Of a stretch of DNA of 58,275 nt, positions 1 through 10,917 are shown one piece after another. Every line of letters begins with the position of its first letter. The stretch's first letter is position 1. A program made the translations under genes and the position numbers. Under the pieces are notes generated by a model, which was given only the letters and a program-made list of their open reading frames with translations, did not search any database and was not told the origin of the DNA. Origin of the DNA: Nymphaea colorata. Taxonomy: Eukaryota > Streptophyta > Magnoliopsida > Nymphaeales > Nymphaeaceae. The stretch covers positions 1 through 58,275 of the forward strand of contig NW_022205254.1 in assembly GCF_008831285.2 (NCBI RefSeq). Direction: 5' to 3'.

Positions 1-215
1 GGCACAAGGAAAAAATTTGCAACAGTTGAAATATTTTAATAAACATTTCGAGAAATTTATAAAAAGCTATGGAGCATTAGCCTTGAATTTTTTTATAAAG
101 CTCCAAAGGCGCTGATATGAAAATCTTTATGATTATTTCTGTCATTTTGAAATCTTTGAAAAGTTCAGGTGCCAACTTAAGATGTTTGATGCCATAATTG
201 GCAAATCCATATCTG
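1..215. repeat. Edge of a duplicated block, homologous to 25080-25250 and 57180-57350
   Basis: The stretch around 'gcaacagttgaaatatttt' and 'cttaagatgtttgat' recurs near 25080 and again near 57180, the two U1/U2 duplicates. At about 215-225 the homology stops and the sequence switches to one matching the gene A3 intron near 30746. The switch falls almost exactly at a TTGCAG splice acceptor read on the minus strand. A short minus-strand reading frame (77-225) continues from that acceptor, but the sister copies near 25080 and 57180 do not keep it open, so I do not call it a gene. Confidence 0.6.
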
Positions 216-477
216 TTGTTGTACACCTCCCTGCAATGGATAATACGAAATAAAATTCCAAAACTTTTGGAAGCAGAAGTGCAATTAAGCAAAACAAGCA
301 TGCCTTACCGCTCCTCCCCCTGTTCAAAAAAAATAAAAGAAGCAAACAACCAATTATTATTTCAAGTCAATAAGTGATGTGGAAACATTGAGTAACAGCA
401 GAAAATCTCGTGGGCAGCCGTTTTTTAGTCCCATGTAGTAATCCAAGCGGCCTCTTGTGAAATACTCATGCTCAACC

Positions 478-893
478 TGAATTGTTTGGTTCCTCATCAA
501 CCAAGCAGAGTCAATGGAGTCTTCGGATCAGTGATGGCTTGGAGCAAGAATAGATGCCTCTGAGAAGGCTATCGAAGACTTGGTGGACAAATTCTGTTGG
601 GCAGCAACACGAAGAGCCCCCCATTGAGAAGTCCCACATCAAAAAGATTGTGGTTGAGTTAACTGTCCTAAAGAGGGCAGTGGCTAGTGGCACGGGCGGA
701 GCTATGATAGGGTCCATTTGGGCCCTGGCCTCACCTCAATTTTTTTAAAAAATAATTTAATGTAAATGTTAGAAAATTTCATTTGTTTTTATATAAAAAT
801 TTCGAAAAATGATATTTCAGCCCTAGTCAAAATTTAGAAACTTTAATTTGCACACCCTCACGAAAAATTTATAGCTCTGCCCTGAGTAGTGGG
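478..893. other. About 415-bp insertion relative to the A3 paralogue
   Basis: In the A3 copy, 'catgctcaaccaagcgag' (about 31030) runs straight into 'gatcaagctaaatgcagtt'. Here the same flanks are split by about 415 bp. The extra DNA holds a plus-strand open stretch around 540-700 that I do not recognise, followed by the short inverted-repeat element described separately. It could be an insertion here or a deletion in A3; I saw no clean target duplication. Confidence 0.4.
686..886. mobile_element. Short MITE-like element with GGGC(G/A)GAGCTAT inverted ends
   Basis: The left end reads 'gggcggagctat'. The right end, reverse-complemented, reads 'gggcagagctat', so the termini are inverted with one mismatch over 12 bases. 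The interior is AT-rich, has no ORF, and totals about 200 bp. Ends of the GGCGGAGC type are common on small non-autonomous plant elements. I could not settle the target duplication or superfamily, so the call rests on the inverted termini alone. Confidence 0.4.
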
Positions 894-1120
894 GCTACCA
901 GTCAAGGAGCTAAATACAGTTATTTGAGTTGATTTTTCTCTCCACTTGCCTATAAAATTCAATGTAAGCAACTTCAGCTGATTAAGCATGGCTAGTTATA
1001 TTTTTGATTTGGATGTTCACACTAAGACCATTCGTCGCTATATATTGAGAAATCTACAATGATATTCCTGCCAATCAATGTTGCAGTATAAGTGAAATAT
1101 GCTCATGATATGTCCTCTGT

Positions 1121-1493
1121 TTAAAACTTCAGGTTTGGGTAATCAAGCGAGATTATTAGTTCATCTTCTCCATCTCTAAGAAGCCTGTCCAGAGAAACCG
1201 TGCATGATGAAGGAAAGGCAGAAATTTTTACAATTTGCAAAATGCAGTGTTGAAGCAGGAGAGGCGCATTGGGAGAATTCAGATTAATGATATGCTGACG
1301 TGCCATGAGGAAGATCAGGGATTGGCGTCTGCGTCCTCCTGTTTTGGATTATGACATTTAATTCTGAAATCCTTTGAACAGATCTAATGTCATCTAACCT
1401 CTCTTTAAAGCTTGGTCTGTTAAAATCTGAATCCACAAGCTCTAAAACGTAAGGAAAATTGGGCGTATATACACATATCAGATTGTTAATCAA
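1121..1493 (-). pseudogene. Gene A, diverged copy A1: exon 1 and exon 2 remnants
   Basis: Two minus-strand exons are recognisable by comparison with the other copies. Exon 1 (1300-1493) encodes an acidic stretch ending in a peptide like LVDSDFNRPSFKERLDDI. Exon 2 (about 1121-1199) encodes a segment with DGEDELIISLDYPN. Copies A3, M and U2 have a GTAAGC donor after exon 1; here it reads GTCAGC, which keeps GT but departs from consensus. The exon 2 acceptor reads CATGCAC instead of the CATGCAG seen in U1 and U2. With the acceptor lost and no mini-exon at this locus, this is probably a dead copy. The product is unknown. Confidence 0.4.
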
Positions 1494-1499
1494 ACTCCA

Positions 1500-2480
1500 T
1501 ATGAAATAGCTAAATAGGGATTTAACTGTTTGTTTGGCTGCCGGGTCAGCCTAAAAACTAGGTCCTAACATGGTGCAGTGGGTAGGTAAAAAAATATAAG
1601 TCTATTTTGAATACTTGGAGTGGTTCTGGAATTTTTAAATTTCATTTCTTTTTTCTTTTTTCTGCTGAACTACCTAAACTATAAACTTCTGCACTGAGTG
1701 CAAAATTTTCTAGTTCCTATGTGTGTATGCTCTATTTGTAATTAATTTGAAAGATGAGAAATGAAATTAAGCTGATTAATTTACAAAACAAATCATCACA
1801 AGGTCTAGATATCTAAGCTAATCATTCTGCTTCCTGTTTATGTGGCTAAGGCCTTCTTCCTCTTTCTCGGATAAGTGTTTTATTCAAAGAGAAACATGAT
1901 CTGATCTACGAAATGATCTATAAATATCCTAAAGTTCTTTCATATTACAACAGCAGCTAACATATTTCCTTATAGTTGAGTTTCGAGTTATTTCTAATTT
2001 TTCCAAGGTTGAAAGGGGCCATTTATATGTAGGATTGTTAACTTAAATGACCATTTGACAAAATAAACAGCTTGTAACTGTTCTACGAATATGCCAAAAA
2101 AATCGCTGGGCAGACTCGTGGAACATTCTAACAAATGTGTTTCTTGAATCTGTCTCAATCTTTAAAACGTATTCAGAGAATAGTTTACAAATTGTTCTCA
2201 TTGCCAAACAGCCCGATTTTAAGAGTTGCATATTTTTCATGTCTTGTTTCAGCTGTTTTGGATACAGAACTATTATGTACCCCTTTCTTGCATGGCGAAT
2301 TAAATTGTTTTTAGCATAAAGGTAGAGAATACAAGTGAAATCACCCAGGCAGGCTGGGGTGGAACAGGAGAAGAGCGGAGTGGTTCTATCGAGTTTTCCT
2401 GAGTCCAGCCTAATTGGGTCTGAATTGGTTGTACATTGGAGTTGATTTTGCAGTGCGTACTTGGAGCTCGATCAGCTCAA
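1500..2480. other. Diverged A-block flank with no gene seen
   Basis: The sequence matches 31630-32590 with scattered changes, including the stretch near 2190-2350 that is also found as a fragment at 45313-45532. I see no convincing coding region. From about 2480 to 2870 the sequence is unique in the window and I see nothing in it. Confidence 0.5.
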
Positions 2481-2870
2481 CATTGGGTTCAAGTAACTTT
2501 AAATCCTATATTTACTGCAAAATGGCTCAGAATTTCACTCTGATTAAATCTAGGCTTAGGTTTATTACTATCTAAGACACCCGAATTCAGTTAATAACTG
2601 AACCTTATTTTCTCTCACGCACCAGTTTAAACTAAGATCGAACCTTGGGCATGACCCACCATAGCGGGGGCTTGGTTGGTTACTGGCCTGAACTATGTCG
2701 AGAAATCGATCCTTGGGCCCAATAGACATGTGTGTTGCCCAATCCATTTACTTCATGAAGCTGGTCAGCGAGTGCGGGGGCTGTGTTAAGGACTCAAGAT
2801 GGTTGACTATTTGACTACCAAAATTTATAGAAGATGTCCATGCCACTACAAGGGGTGGATCGTTGTGGTT

Positions 2871-3660
2871 TCACACACACAGACACACACACACAGATAT
2901 ATATATATATATATATGATTGGTAGGTACTAGACCATTTGGGTAAGTAATAAAAGCCAAGCCTCTTAAATTTGTGTTAAAAAGTGTAACAAAAAATGAAC
3001 CATCTAGTGTGTTTATAAACACTAGTTTAATATAAATCATGCTTTAGTTCTAGACTTTCTTTTTTAAAATTAATCTTTACATTACCAAAATTTTGATGTT
3101 GTAAGAGTCGTACATTTTTTTTCCGATTAAGAAAACATTTTTTAAGCAAGAAAAAAAATAACTTAATATTTGTTGCTCACAAAATTATTATTTAAGATCA
3201 TATTTATAAGGTGAGATTGTAAAGGAAAATATAATAATTAATTTTGATGGCTTTGTTTTTTCCCTCTTACCCAAGTGGTCAGGTTTTCTGCCAGCTTCCT
3301 ACACACACACAGTACTAGACCATTTGTGTAAGTGATAAAAAATCTAAACCCCTTAAATTTGTGTCAAAGAGTGTTTTAAACAAAAAATGAACCATCTAAT
3401 GTGTTTATAAACACTAATTTAATATAAATCATGCTTTATTTCTAGACATTTTTTTTAAATTAATCTTTTCATTACCAAATTTTTGATGTTATAAGAGTCA
3501 GTTCATTTTTTTATTATTAAGAAAGCATTATTTAAGCAAGAAAAACCAACTTAATATTTGTTGCTCACAAAATTATTCTTTAAGATCATATTTATAAGGT
3601 GAGGTTGTAAAAACCATTTTTTTAATAATTAATTTTGATTGGTTTGGTTTTTCCCTGTTA
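2871..3660. repeat. Direct duplication of a ~350-400 bp AT-rich unit
   Basis: Unit 1 (about 2926-3270) and unit 2 (about 3308-3655) share long stretches such as 'gtactagaccattt', 'aaaaaatgaaccatcta' and 'agatcatatttataaggtg'. Each unit is preceded by a (CA)n tract (2872-2895 and 3300-3310), and a third (CA)n follows at 3664. This suggests duplication by exchange between CA tracts. No coding potential was seen. Confidence 0.8.
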
Positions 3661-3663
3661 TTC

Positions 3664-3690
3664 ACTACACACACACAGAGAGAGAGAGAG

Positions 3691-3747
<57 letters not shown>
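3664..3747. repeat. Compound (CA)n(GA)n(TA)n microsatellite
   Basis: A CA tract passes into a GA tract and then a long TA tract. It lies directly beside the D module and is missing at the equivalent point of the second D copy (about 39600). Confidence 0.9.
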
Positions 3748-3750
<3 letters not shown>

Positions 3751-3769
3751 AGAGAGATTCACAGACATT

Positions 3770-4500
3770 TCATCAAACAATGTGAGGGCTAGCCATGTGG
3801 GTACCTGAAAATGGGATGAAAATGTGTAGTTTTCACTCAATGCTGCTTCAGATCCAGAGAGGAATACCACAAATGAGTGAGAGAGACACAAAGAGAAAAT
3901 TTGATGATTTTCTCGAAGGTTGCCTCACTTCCAAGCTGGTGCAGGATCACCTAAACAAGTGATGACTCTGCCACTTACGCACGAAATTCAGCTGAGCCAA
4001 GGCTCAATCGAAGACAGTGATGGCGGTGTCACCATTGTTGTGCCTGCCAACGATGCTGACAAGGTTCTTTGATGTGAAGTTTCGAGGAACCTCATCGATT
4101 TACGGAGGGAAGAATATCAGATGAGTTGGCGGTTTTTGAGGGTTAGGGCATAACGAGTTCTGCTTGTTGTGAGGTGGATGACAAAGCTGTAAGCTTGAAG
4201 TGGCTGTTACCTGGAAGAAGCCATGGTGGCGGTTTGCGGACAGAGAAGCTGTAAAGAAGAGAAGAAAGGGTAGCAGGTTGTAGAGATGGAGAAACATAGC
4301 TTTGGAAGACACAGAAACCTTTGAAGGGGGGTTGGAACGCAGCCTCCAAATGGTGTTACTGCAACGGGAAGAGATGTGAACAAGGATGGCAGAAGAAGAA
4401 GAGTGGAGACGCAGTGAGCGATGAAGGGAAAGGAACAGACTCAAGCGTTTTGAGTGGAAGGGACAGAGTAACAGCATAGAGCGAGCGAGAGTGAGAGAAA
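3770..4500 (-). pseudogene. Gene D, copy 1: leader-like first exon with a conserved intron
   Basis: Homologous to 39600-40340. Read on the minus strand, a Ser/Leu/Pro-rich leader is followed by a region ending at a consensus donor GTAAGT (3978-3973). A good acceptor, CCCATTTTCAG, ends at 3805, which defines a 174-nt intron. The second copy has a 173-nt intron at the same place with donor GTGAGT. The Ser-rich, hydroxylated, acid-poor character resembles an organelle targeting peptide, but that is inference. The frame of this copy is broken before the donor (an in-frame stop near 3985), whereas copy 2 stays open further. I do not recognise the protein. Confidence 0.3.
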
Positions 4501-5430
4501 GGAATGGAAAAAAAGTGTTTCATGTATGACTCATTACTAATAATAATGGAAAATGAAAAGAGAGCTAATAACTGTAAAAATAGAGATTGGAAGGAAAAAT
4601 AGTGAAACTCTTTTCCCTGTTCTTGCTTGTTCTTTCCCTCATGCTCTTCTCTTTCATTTTGTTTTCATCGTTTCTATTCATTCATTTTCCTTCCTTTTTC
4701 ATCCATCCAAACAGTGAGTAACGGTTTTGAGATCGAGCGTCTCTAAAGAGGGAAATCGAGTTTGCCACTGGCGAGTGTTCGATGGTAAAGCAAGGAACGC
4801 CGCGGAGTAAAGTGGGTTTTCATATCCACCGTTCTTGTGTCCAGTTCGTCTTGAGTGTCTAGCATCCAATGTTTGTGTTGACTACAACGGAACATCATGT
4901 TCTGTTCTACAGCATTCCACCCCATTCCCTAATGCCAATGTGTTCTATGATAATGTCTTGTCCTGCTCTTTGGGCAGCTGGCTTAGAGTTAGTTAGGCAA
5001 GGGATGAGAAAGGAAGCTACACGAGTTTCAAAGAGAGAGAGAGAGAGTTGGAGGAATGAAGGTGGGAATATAAGTTGTAGTTGGTTGTTCCATCATTTGA
5101 CAGGAAGTCAATGCTTCCAAGCAATCTTGTCTATCTGAGACATGCGGTCTGCTTTCTTCGGTGTTTCATTGTGCTGCATGCCCCACCGAGCTTCAACTTG
5201 TTCATTGGTAATTTTTTTTACAGCACAAGAATTTGATGCCCCAAATACTCGTATGGACTTTGGCTGCCTATCAGCCTCATTCATCTGTTTCGTTTAAAGT
5301 TATTGATTTTGCATTAGTAAAACATATTATGAAATAAAAATTTTATTAGAATGTGCTCCCAAATTTTAAACAATTTCACACGTTTTATTTATTTCAAACA
5401 TCTTACACCAGTCTCAAATGGTTAGACATT
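4500..5430. other. Intergenic stretch shared with 40340-42340
   Basis: No gene seen. It is homologous to the DNA flanking the hAT-type element further right. The pre-insertion target is visible here as a single copy of 'agcattcc' at 4911-4918. The stretch from about 5100 begins the U1 duplicated unit. Confidence 0.6.
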
Positions 5431-5433
5431 ACT

Positions 5434-5480
5434 TATATATATATATATATATATTATATTTATTTATTTATTTATGTAGG
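5434..5480. repeat. (TA)n followed by (TTTA)n microsatellite
   Basis: The compound tract is conserved in position in copies M (42343-42400) and U2 (47044-47098) but differs in length. Confidence 0.85.
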
Positions 5481-5604
5481 CAAACACCACAGGACACCCC
5501 TGCTACGCACACCCTTGCTAGTTCCATGCTTTTCCAGTTTGCTATGCCTGAGCCCGTTGCCCCACACCTGCACTGGTACCTGCACCCTTATGACTTGGTG
5601 CTTG

Positions 5605-8322
5605 TTACTTAGAAGGTTGATGTGCATGTGGCACACCTGCACATTCCCCTACACACATGTGCCTTGGTTCGGGTTTCTTATAAGGCTGATGTGTGTGTGC
5701 CCCACCTGCACTTGCACCTCCATGCGTGTGACTTTGTTTCTTAGGAGGCTGCTTAGAAGACTGATGAACACTTGCCCCAGCCCCACTTGCACTTGCACCT
5801 GCATCCGTATTGCTTGGTTCATGTTTCTTAAAAGTCTTCTTGGAAGGCTGATCTGCATCTTCGGTAGGAGGTGGAGGTGGAGGTGAGGGTGGAGGAGGAG
5901 TTGGTTGTTGACCACTTTCCTGCAACAGGTAATATGACATTTGAACACTTTTGGGAGCAGAAATGCTCTTAAGGAAAAAAAGAAATGAAGTTTTGCATAC
6001 TTTAGGTCCATCGTATTTCATTTCTATCGTAATTGTAGCTACAGTTCTCCTTGTTCGGTCTCTTTTAGAGAGAGCAATAACCGAGTCTTATTTCAAGTCA
6101 ATAATTGTTGGGAAACATGTGAGCAATAAACGGATCAAAATCTTGTAGGTAGTCCTATTGTTTGCTACAGGAATGACCCGCCTGCATGTCCTCTTCTTGA
6201 GTTCCTGTGAATGACACAACATACAACACAAGAACAACACATACACTAATCCGCCACTTGTTTCTACAAGTGATCACAAGGCATGACACAAGGCAGCAAA
6301 GGTAAAGCACATGACAAAAAATCTTTGAGCACACTTGAAAGCCTTTCTCACACACTTTTGGCTGACCCAAAGGGCCATATATATATATACATGACAAAAA
6401 AACAAAAAAATAAATGACATGACTCTTGGTGATTACACCATAGCCATAATTGACATGACTCTTGGTGATTCCACTATGGTTATAATTGACATATGCATTA
6501 AAAACAAAAAACTGAAAATTAAAATAGGCAAGGTGAAGGGGTACTTGTCATACGATGGAATTATTGGGGAACCCAAAAGTTGAACCCTTGACCTTCTTCA
6601 TAGAAACAGCTGCACACGTTTTTAATTTTATGTACTATCTTTCAGCACATATTCCCCATTGTGCGTAGGAGTGCATGTGTTCTATTAATTTGCTTTTGCT
6701 TTAGAAAGTGTTCTTGAGCACCCGATAATGTGGATCACATGTCAGCATTCTAATTTTCAAATTTTGCATGTTTAAAAATTGGGTTTCCAGTGGAAATTAG
6801 CTATTGGAGAATCTGTAACCTCCTGGCTTGAAAGTTAGATCATATTTGGCCGCCAATTGCTTTCACTGGCTATAAGATCATCCAGTGAACACGACTATGA
6901 ATCAAAAGGAGTATTTTCCTCTTGTTTGCAGAAGTTTGAGAACAGGAGTTTCACAAGTACCACACCCCAAATCATTATCTTTTTCAAATAATTTAAAATT
7001 TTGTCCAGCACATGACCTACAAAGGATATGAATATTTGGGAAATCCTGGACACTTGTCAGTTTGCCAAATCATTTTTTGACACATATTTCTTTCAATTGC
7101 ATAAATATGTGATTGAGATATCAGAGATTGGTTTTGGTTCATTTTTTTAGCACCACATTGTACTCCAATTGAGTCACACTTTAGGGGATGTGGCATAGGC
7201 AGACGAGCCATAAGAGCTAGGCAGGTGGATAAAGGTTCCAAATCCCTGCCCATCCTGGGGACTGAGGAAGGACCAACACGATTTTATGGACTTCAGAAAG
7301 TGGGATGTAAATGGTTAGGGATATGCCTTTAAGTATAGTTGGTAAACTCGTGAATCAGATTCAAATAACTTGAAGATTGGTTTTCAGGTCAAAGTGTTGA
7401 CTCGGTAATTCGGATGGGTTAGATTATAAATTTTTATACTACATTTTTTCTATAAGTACATGAATAAAGTAAGTCTCTCAGGACTCCATGTTTGATTTCT
7501 TCCAACTAAAATTGAATGACATGGAATATGAGTATTTGTACATACTTAGTAACTTAAGAAATAACATTTAGTATTTAGCAATGCATGATGCAATTAGGTG
7601 ACAATCCCAACAGACTCGGCAAGCCCCAACTCCTGACCTCGTAAATCGATGTAGAAATATTTAGTATTTATTGGTACATGACCCCAATAGATGAGAGGGA
7701 GTTACATGCATGGCTGTGCATGGTGTACCGCATTTAGGGCACGACAATTGTACCCCTGGCCTAGTTTTGTGAGCGCGAGTCGTGCACATGAACTTATATA
7801 TAATGCAAATGTGTAAACACCTGTGCATATAACCAGCTTTACTAGCAATAATCTCCTTGATTTCGTTCTTCACACCAAGACCCTGTCTAGATATGTTCAG
7901 AAATCTATGTATATCGATATTTCGGCTATTTATATTCGCAATAGATTTGTAATGGATGAAATATGCTCATATATGCTTTATTAATTGAAATCTCTCGTCT
8001 ACATAAACCAGTGGAAGTTCTCGTTCATCATTGTCGAGCGAGCACCTGCATGATGCAGGAAAAGCAAACATTACAATTTCCAAGATGAAGTTCTGAAACA
8101 GGAAGGGAGCAGTGGAAGAATTCAGATCAATGATGCTTATGTTACATGAGGAAATTCAGCGAATAGCTGCTTCATTTGCTGCCTATTGCGGACTGAAACC
8201 TTGATTTCTCGAACACCTGTGACAAGGATAATGTCATCCAATGGCTCTATAATGGTTGGATTGTTAACGTCTGAATCCACAAGCTCAAAACAGTTAGGGC
8301 CATTCTGCTTACGCATATCCAA
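5605..8322 (-). pseudogene. Gene A, U1 copy: four recognisable exons
   Basis: Transcribed right to left. Exon 1 (8141-8322) starts near a possible ATG (MRKQNGPNCFELVDSD). Exon 2 (7967-8045, 79 nt) follows a CATGCAG acceptor and ends in a stop. The mini-exon (6001-6061, exactly 61 nt) has acceptor TCTCTAAAAG and donor GTATGC. The last exon (5605-5919) follows TTGCAG and encodes a Pro-rich stretch, then Gly/Ala/Ser- and Lys/His/Gln-rich repeats with a period near 20 residues (QPSKK-type motifs). The same exons and junctions recur in M, and in part in A3 and U2. The exon 1 donor is mutated here (ATAAGC instead of GTAAGC), so this copy is probably not spliced normally. I do not recognise the family. 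Whether exon 2 joins the mini-exon is uncertain because exon 2 carries its own stop. Confidence 0.4.
6340..7960. other. Long intron or spacer between the A mini-exon and exon 2 in U1
   Basis: The stretch is strongly conserved among U1, M (43300-45010) and U2 (47250-48960). It includes a plus-strand open segment at about 6781-6990 (also 43642-43974 and 47720-47932). Changes among those three segments are mostly amino-acid altering, and U1 carries a stop, so I treat it as non-coding. Confidence 0.5.
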
Positions 8323-9002
8323 CAGTTATCAAACTCCGCATATACGCGATAACTGAATAGCAATAAAGTTGTTCTTTTGGCTGCCAGGTCAACCTCTTAA
8401 CTACGCCGAAAAACGAGTGCCAGCATGAGCTGTTCAGAACAGCAGTATAGCGGTTCACAACCTAAACAATAAGTTTCACAATTGAATCCAAAACATTCTA
8501 GCATCTATTAACTATGCTTTATTTATAGTTAATTTGATGGATGAGAAAGGAAAATATCTGTAAATTGAATCTTCTTAAGATCATCATCATACTTGTTAGA
8601 ATATAAGTGGAATAACAGTAGCAGAAAAGGATGAAACAGATGAAGATAGAGTGGGGCTCTGTCGAGCTTTCTGAGTCAAACCTAACTGGGTTGGAACTGG
8701 TTGGGTTTTGCACTCGAGCAAGATGGGGGTTAATCCTGCACCTCGTAAAATGGTGTGAATATCTCAGGATTTCACTCTTGCATCCAGACTTAGGTTCATA
8801 ACTATATAAGATAACTGAGTCGAGTAAATATATGGATCTCCAACAACTGTTCGAGTATCATCACATACATTTCTCTAGGGCCTTTCCACTTTCCTGGCTA
8901 GTGTGCTATTGAAGATTTACCTACAAGTACTATAGCTGTTCTTGCTCAGATTGGGTGCGTTTGGGAAATTGGTAACAAAATTATTACTAAATATAAGTAA
9001 AA

Positions 9003-9005
9003 AGA

Positions 9006-9038
<33 letters not shown>

Positions 9039-9040
9039 AA
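9003..9040. repeat. (CT)n microsatellite beside the gypsy insertion site
   Basis: About 38 bp of CT repeat precede the left target duplication. The empty paralogue at 49955 has only about five CT units there. Confidence 0.9.
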
Positions 9041-9530
9041 ATGATGGGTAACTGTAATCACCCCAAATTTTTCTAAAGGACTATGATGTTTTATCCAAGT
9101 GCGAAATTCAAATTTAGGCACAAGATTCAAATCCAAAATACAACTCTTACATCCAAATTAAATCCAAAATACAACTTTCAGATCCAAATTAAATCCAAAA
9201 TACTATTTTCAGATCTAAATTAAATCCAAAATACTACTTTGAGATCCAAAACCCAAGTTCAGATCCAAATCGATCATTTAAGACCAATTTGCCCTTTCTT
9301 TTGACCAAAAAGTCTCCTTTTAGAGGGTAACTTTAGTCTTTTTGAGTGGACAAGACTCATTTGCCCTTCTTTTTGACAAAAAAACCTCCTTTTATAGGGT
9401 AATTTTAGTCTTTTTGGGTGGACAAGACCCATTTGCCCTTCCTTTTGACCAAAAAATCTCCTTTTGGAAGGTGATTTTAGTCTTTTAAGGTCAAAAAAAT
9501 CAAATTTTGGGTTTTGGCTCCAAAATCCTC

Positions 9531-9540
9531 TATAAATAGC
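9531..9540 (+). promoter_or_regulatory. TATA box of the left LTR
   Basis: CTATAAATAGCCCCC sits in the U3-like part of the LTR and is identical in the right LTR at 15274-15280. Transcription would be expected to start about 30 bp downstream, near the 'ctcttgggcaagattgg' block. Confidence 0.7.
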
Positions 9541-9813
9541 CCCCATATCCCCCCCTCTTGGGCAAGATTGGTCCTCGGGAGAAACTCTAATGTATTCTCA
9601 CTTGAAGACTTAGAGTTTCTCTTGAGCTCTCTCTCTCTCCCTCTTCCTCTCTCCATTTCCCTCTCCAACTTGGAGCAAGCTACAACCCTCTTGGAGGCAT
9701 CATCTTGGAGCTTCACTCAAAGGGGATTTCCAAGTAAAGGTGTTTATCTTCCTTAGGTCATCTCTCATTAGAGGTATGTAATCATCATCCCTCTCATTTC
9801 TTTTTTTTCTTAT

Positions 9814-10466
9814 CTTCATCTCCCCATAGCCAAAGGAGATAGCACTCAACCTCTTTTAGAAACAAGAGGCTATGCTCAAGTGCACCGGGAGCATGAGAAG
9901 ATGAGATGATATTTTATTTATGATTAAATCATGCTTCTTTCAACTATCCTTATTGTTGTTATTTTCATTAACATGTTCTTATTATTATGCTATTCTTTTT
10001 CTTGAACATAGACTTGTTGATTGTTTTCATTTCTCTTCTCATCTTCATCTCCCTATGGCAAAAGGAGATAGCACTCAACCTCTTTTTAGAGACAAGATGC
10101 TATGCTCAAGTGCACCGGGAGCATGAGAAGATGAGATGATATTTTATTTTATGATTAAATCATGCTCTTTTCAAGTATTTTTGTTGTTGTTCTTCTTTAC
10201 CTTCATGAATATATTCTTGTTGTTATTATTATTTCTTTTCTTCAATATAGACTTGTTCTTGTTATTTTCTTTTCTCATCTTCATCTTCTCATGGCCAAAG
10301 GAGATAGCACTCAATCTCTTTTTAGAGACAAGAGGCTATGCTCAAGTGCATTGGGAGCATGAAAAGATGTGAGGATCTTTCATTTCATGATTGAATCATG
10401 CTCTCCTTTATTAAATATAATATTGTTTTTCTTTCTACATTTTCTCCTCATCTTCATCTCCCCATG
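9814..10466 (+). repeat. 210-240 bp tandem repeats inside the left LTR
   Basis: Units begin 'cttcatctccccatggcc' near 9814, 10038, 10276 and 10450 (partial). Each contains a conserved box with 'gctatgctcaagtgca' followed by 'gggagcatga', then a T-rich spacer. The truncation point of this LTR falls inside the fourth unit. Confidence 0.85.
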
Positions 10467-10917
10467 GCCAATGGATGCAGAACATGGAGATAGGGGAACC
10501 ATTCAGGAATGCTTATACTATTTCAAGCAATCGTGCAAGTTACTGAGAACACCCATTGTATGTTCACTTCATGAAAGACCCTAAGGGTTTTCAATTGCTT
10601 CTGAAAGGCGGCTACCGTCCATTCACTGGCCTCAGAAAAAATGAAGATGACATCTTGCAGCCGATTGGCATCCCTTTATAGATGAACACGAGAGGACTGG
10701 GATATCATGAAGGAATTTGAAGAAGATCTTGGGGGCTAATAGTATTCACTTTTATTTCAAATCCTCCTATGAATTTTGTAATTTTTAAACATCTTTTTGT
10801 CTGGTCTCATGAGGGGACCCATTCTATGAACTAAGAACTTTTTTTATATGCAATGCAAGTAATCTTTTGTTGTCAATTTTAATTTCGTCCAACTCTTTCC
10901 TTTATCCTCTTTACAGG
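10467..10917 (+). other. Residual pre-RT internal region of the gypsy element
   Basis: About 450 bp between the LTR break and the RT frame. It has only short open stretches, including one around 10680-10715 containing NTRGLGYHEG that may be the tail of the former gag-protease frame. No zinc knuckle or aspartic protease motif is visible. Confidence 0.5.

Larger units (their letters stand above)
9053..10466 (+). repeat. Left LTR, truncated at its 3' side
   Basis: It matches 14797 to about 16206 of the right LTR with only scattered differences. Near 'atctccccatggcc' (about 10466) homology stops and internal sequence begins, so roughly 1.9 kb of LTR and the leader region are gone. It contains short 'aaattaaatccaaaata' repeats (9160-9240), three ~75-bp repeats of the 'tttgaccaaaaa' type (9280-9500), a TATA box, and the 210-240 bp repeats described separately. 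Confidence 0.88.

Noticed and set aside
6781-6990. Plus-strand ORF (also 43642-43974 and 47720-47932) with an acceptor-like TTTGCAG inside
   Set aside because: Differences among the three copies mostly change the amino acid, U1 has an internal stop, and no flanking exon was found.
7661-7873. Minus-strand 70-codon ORF repeated at 48659
   Set aside because: M's equivalent is not open over the same span, and it lies in the A spacer with no splice or start context; likely chance.
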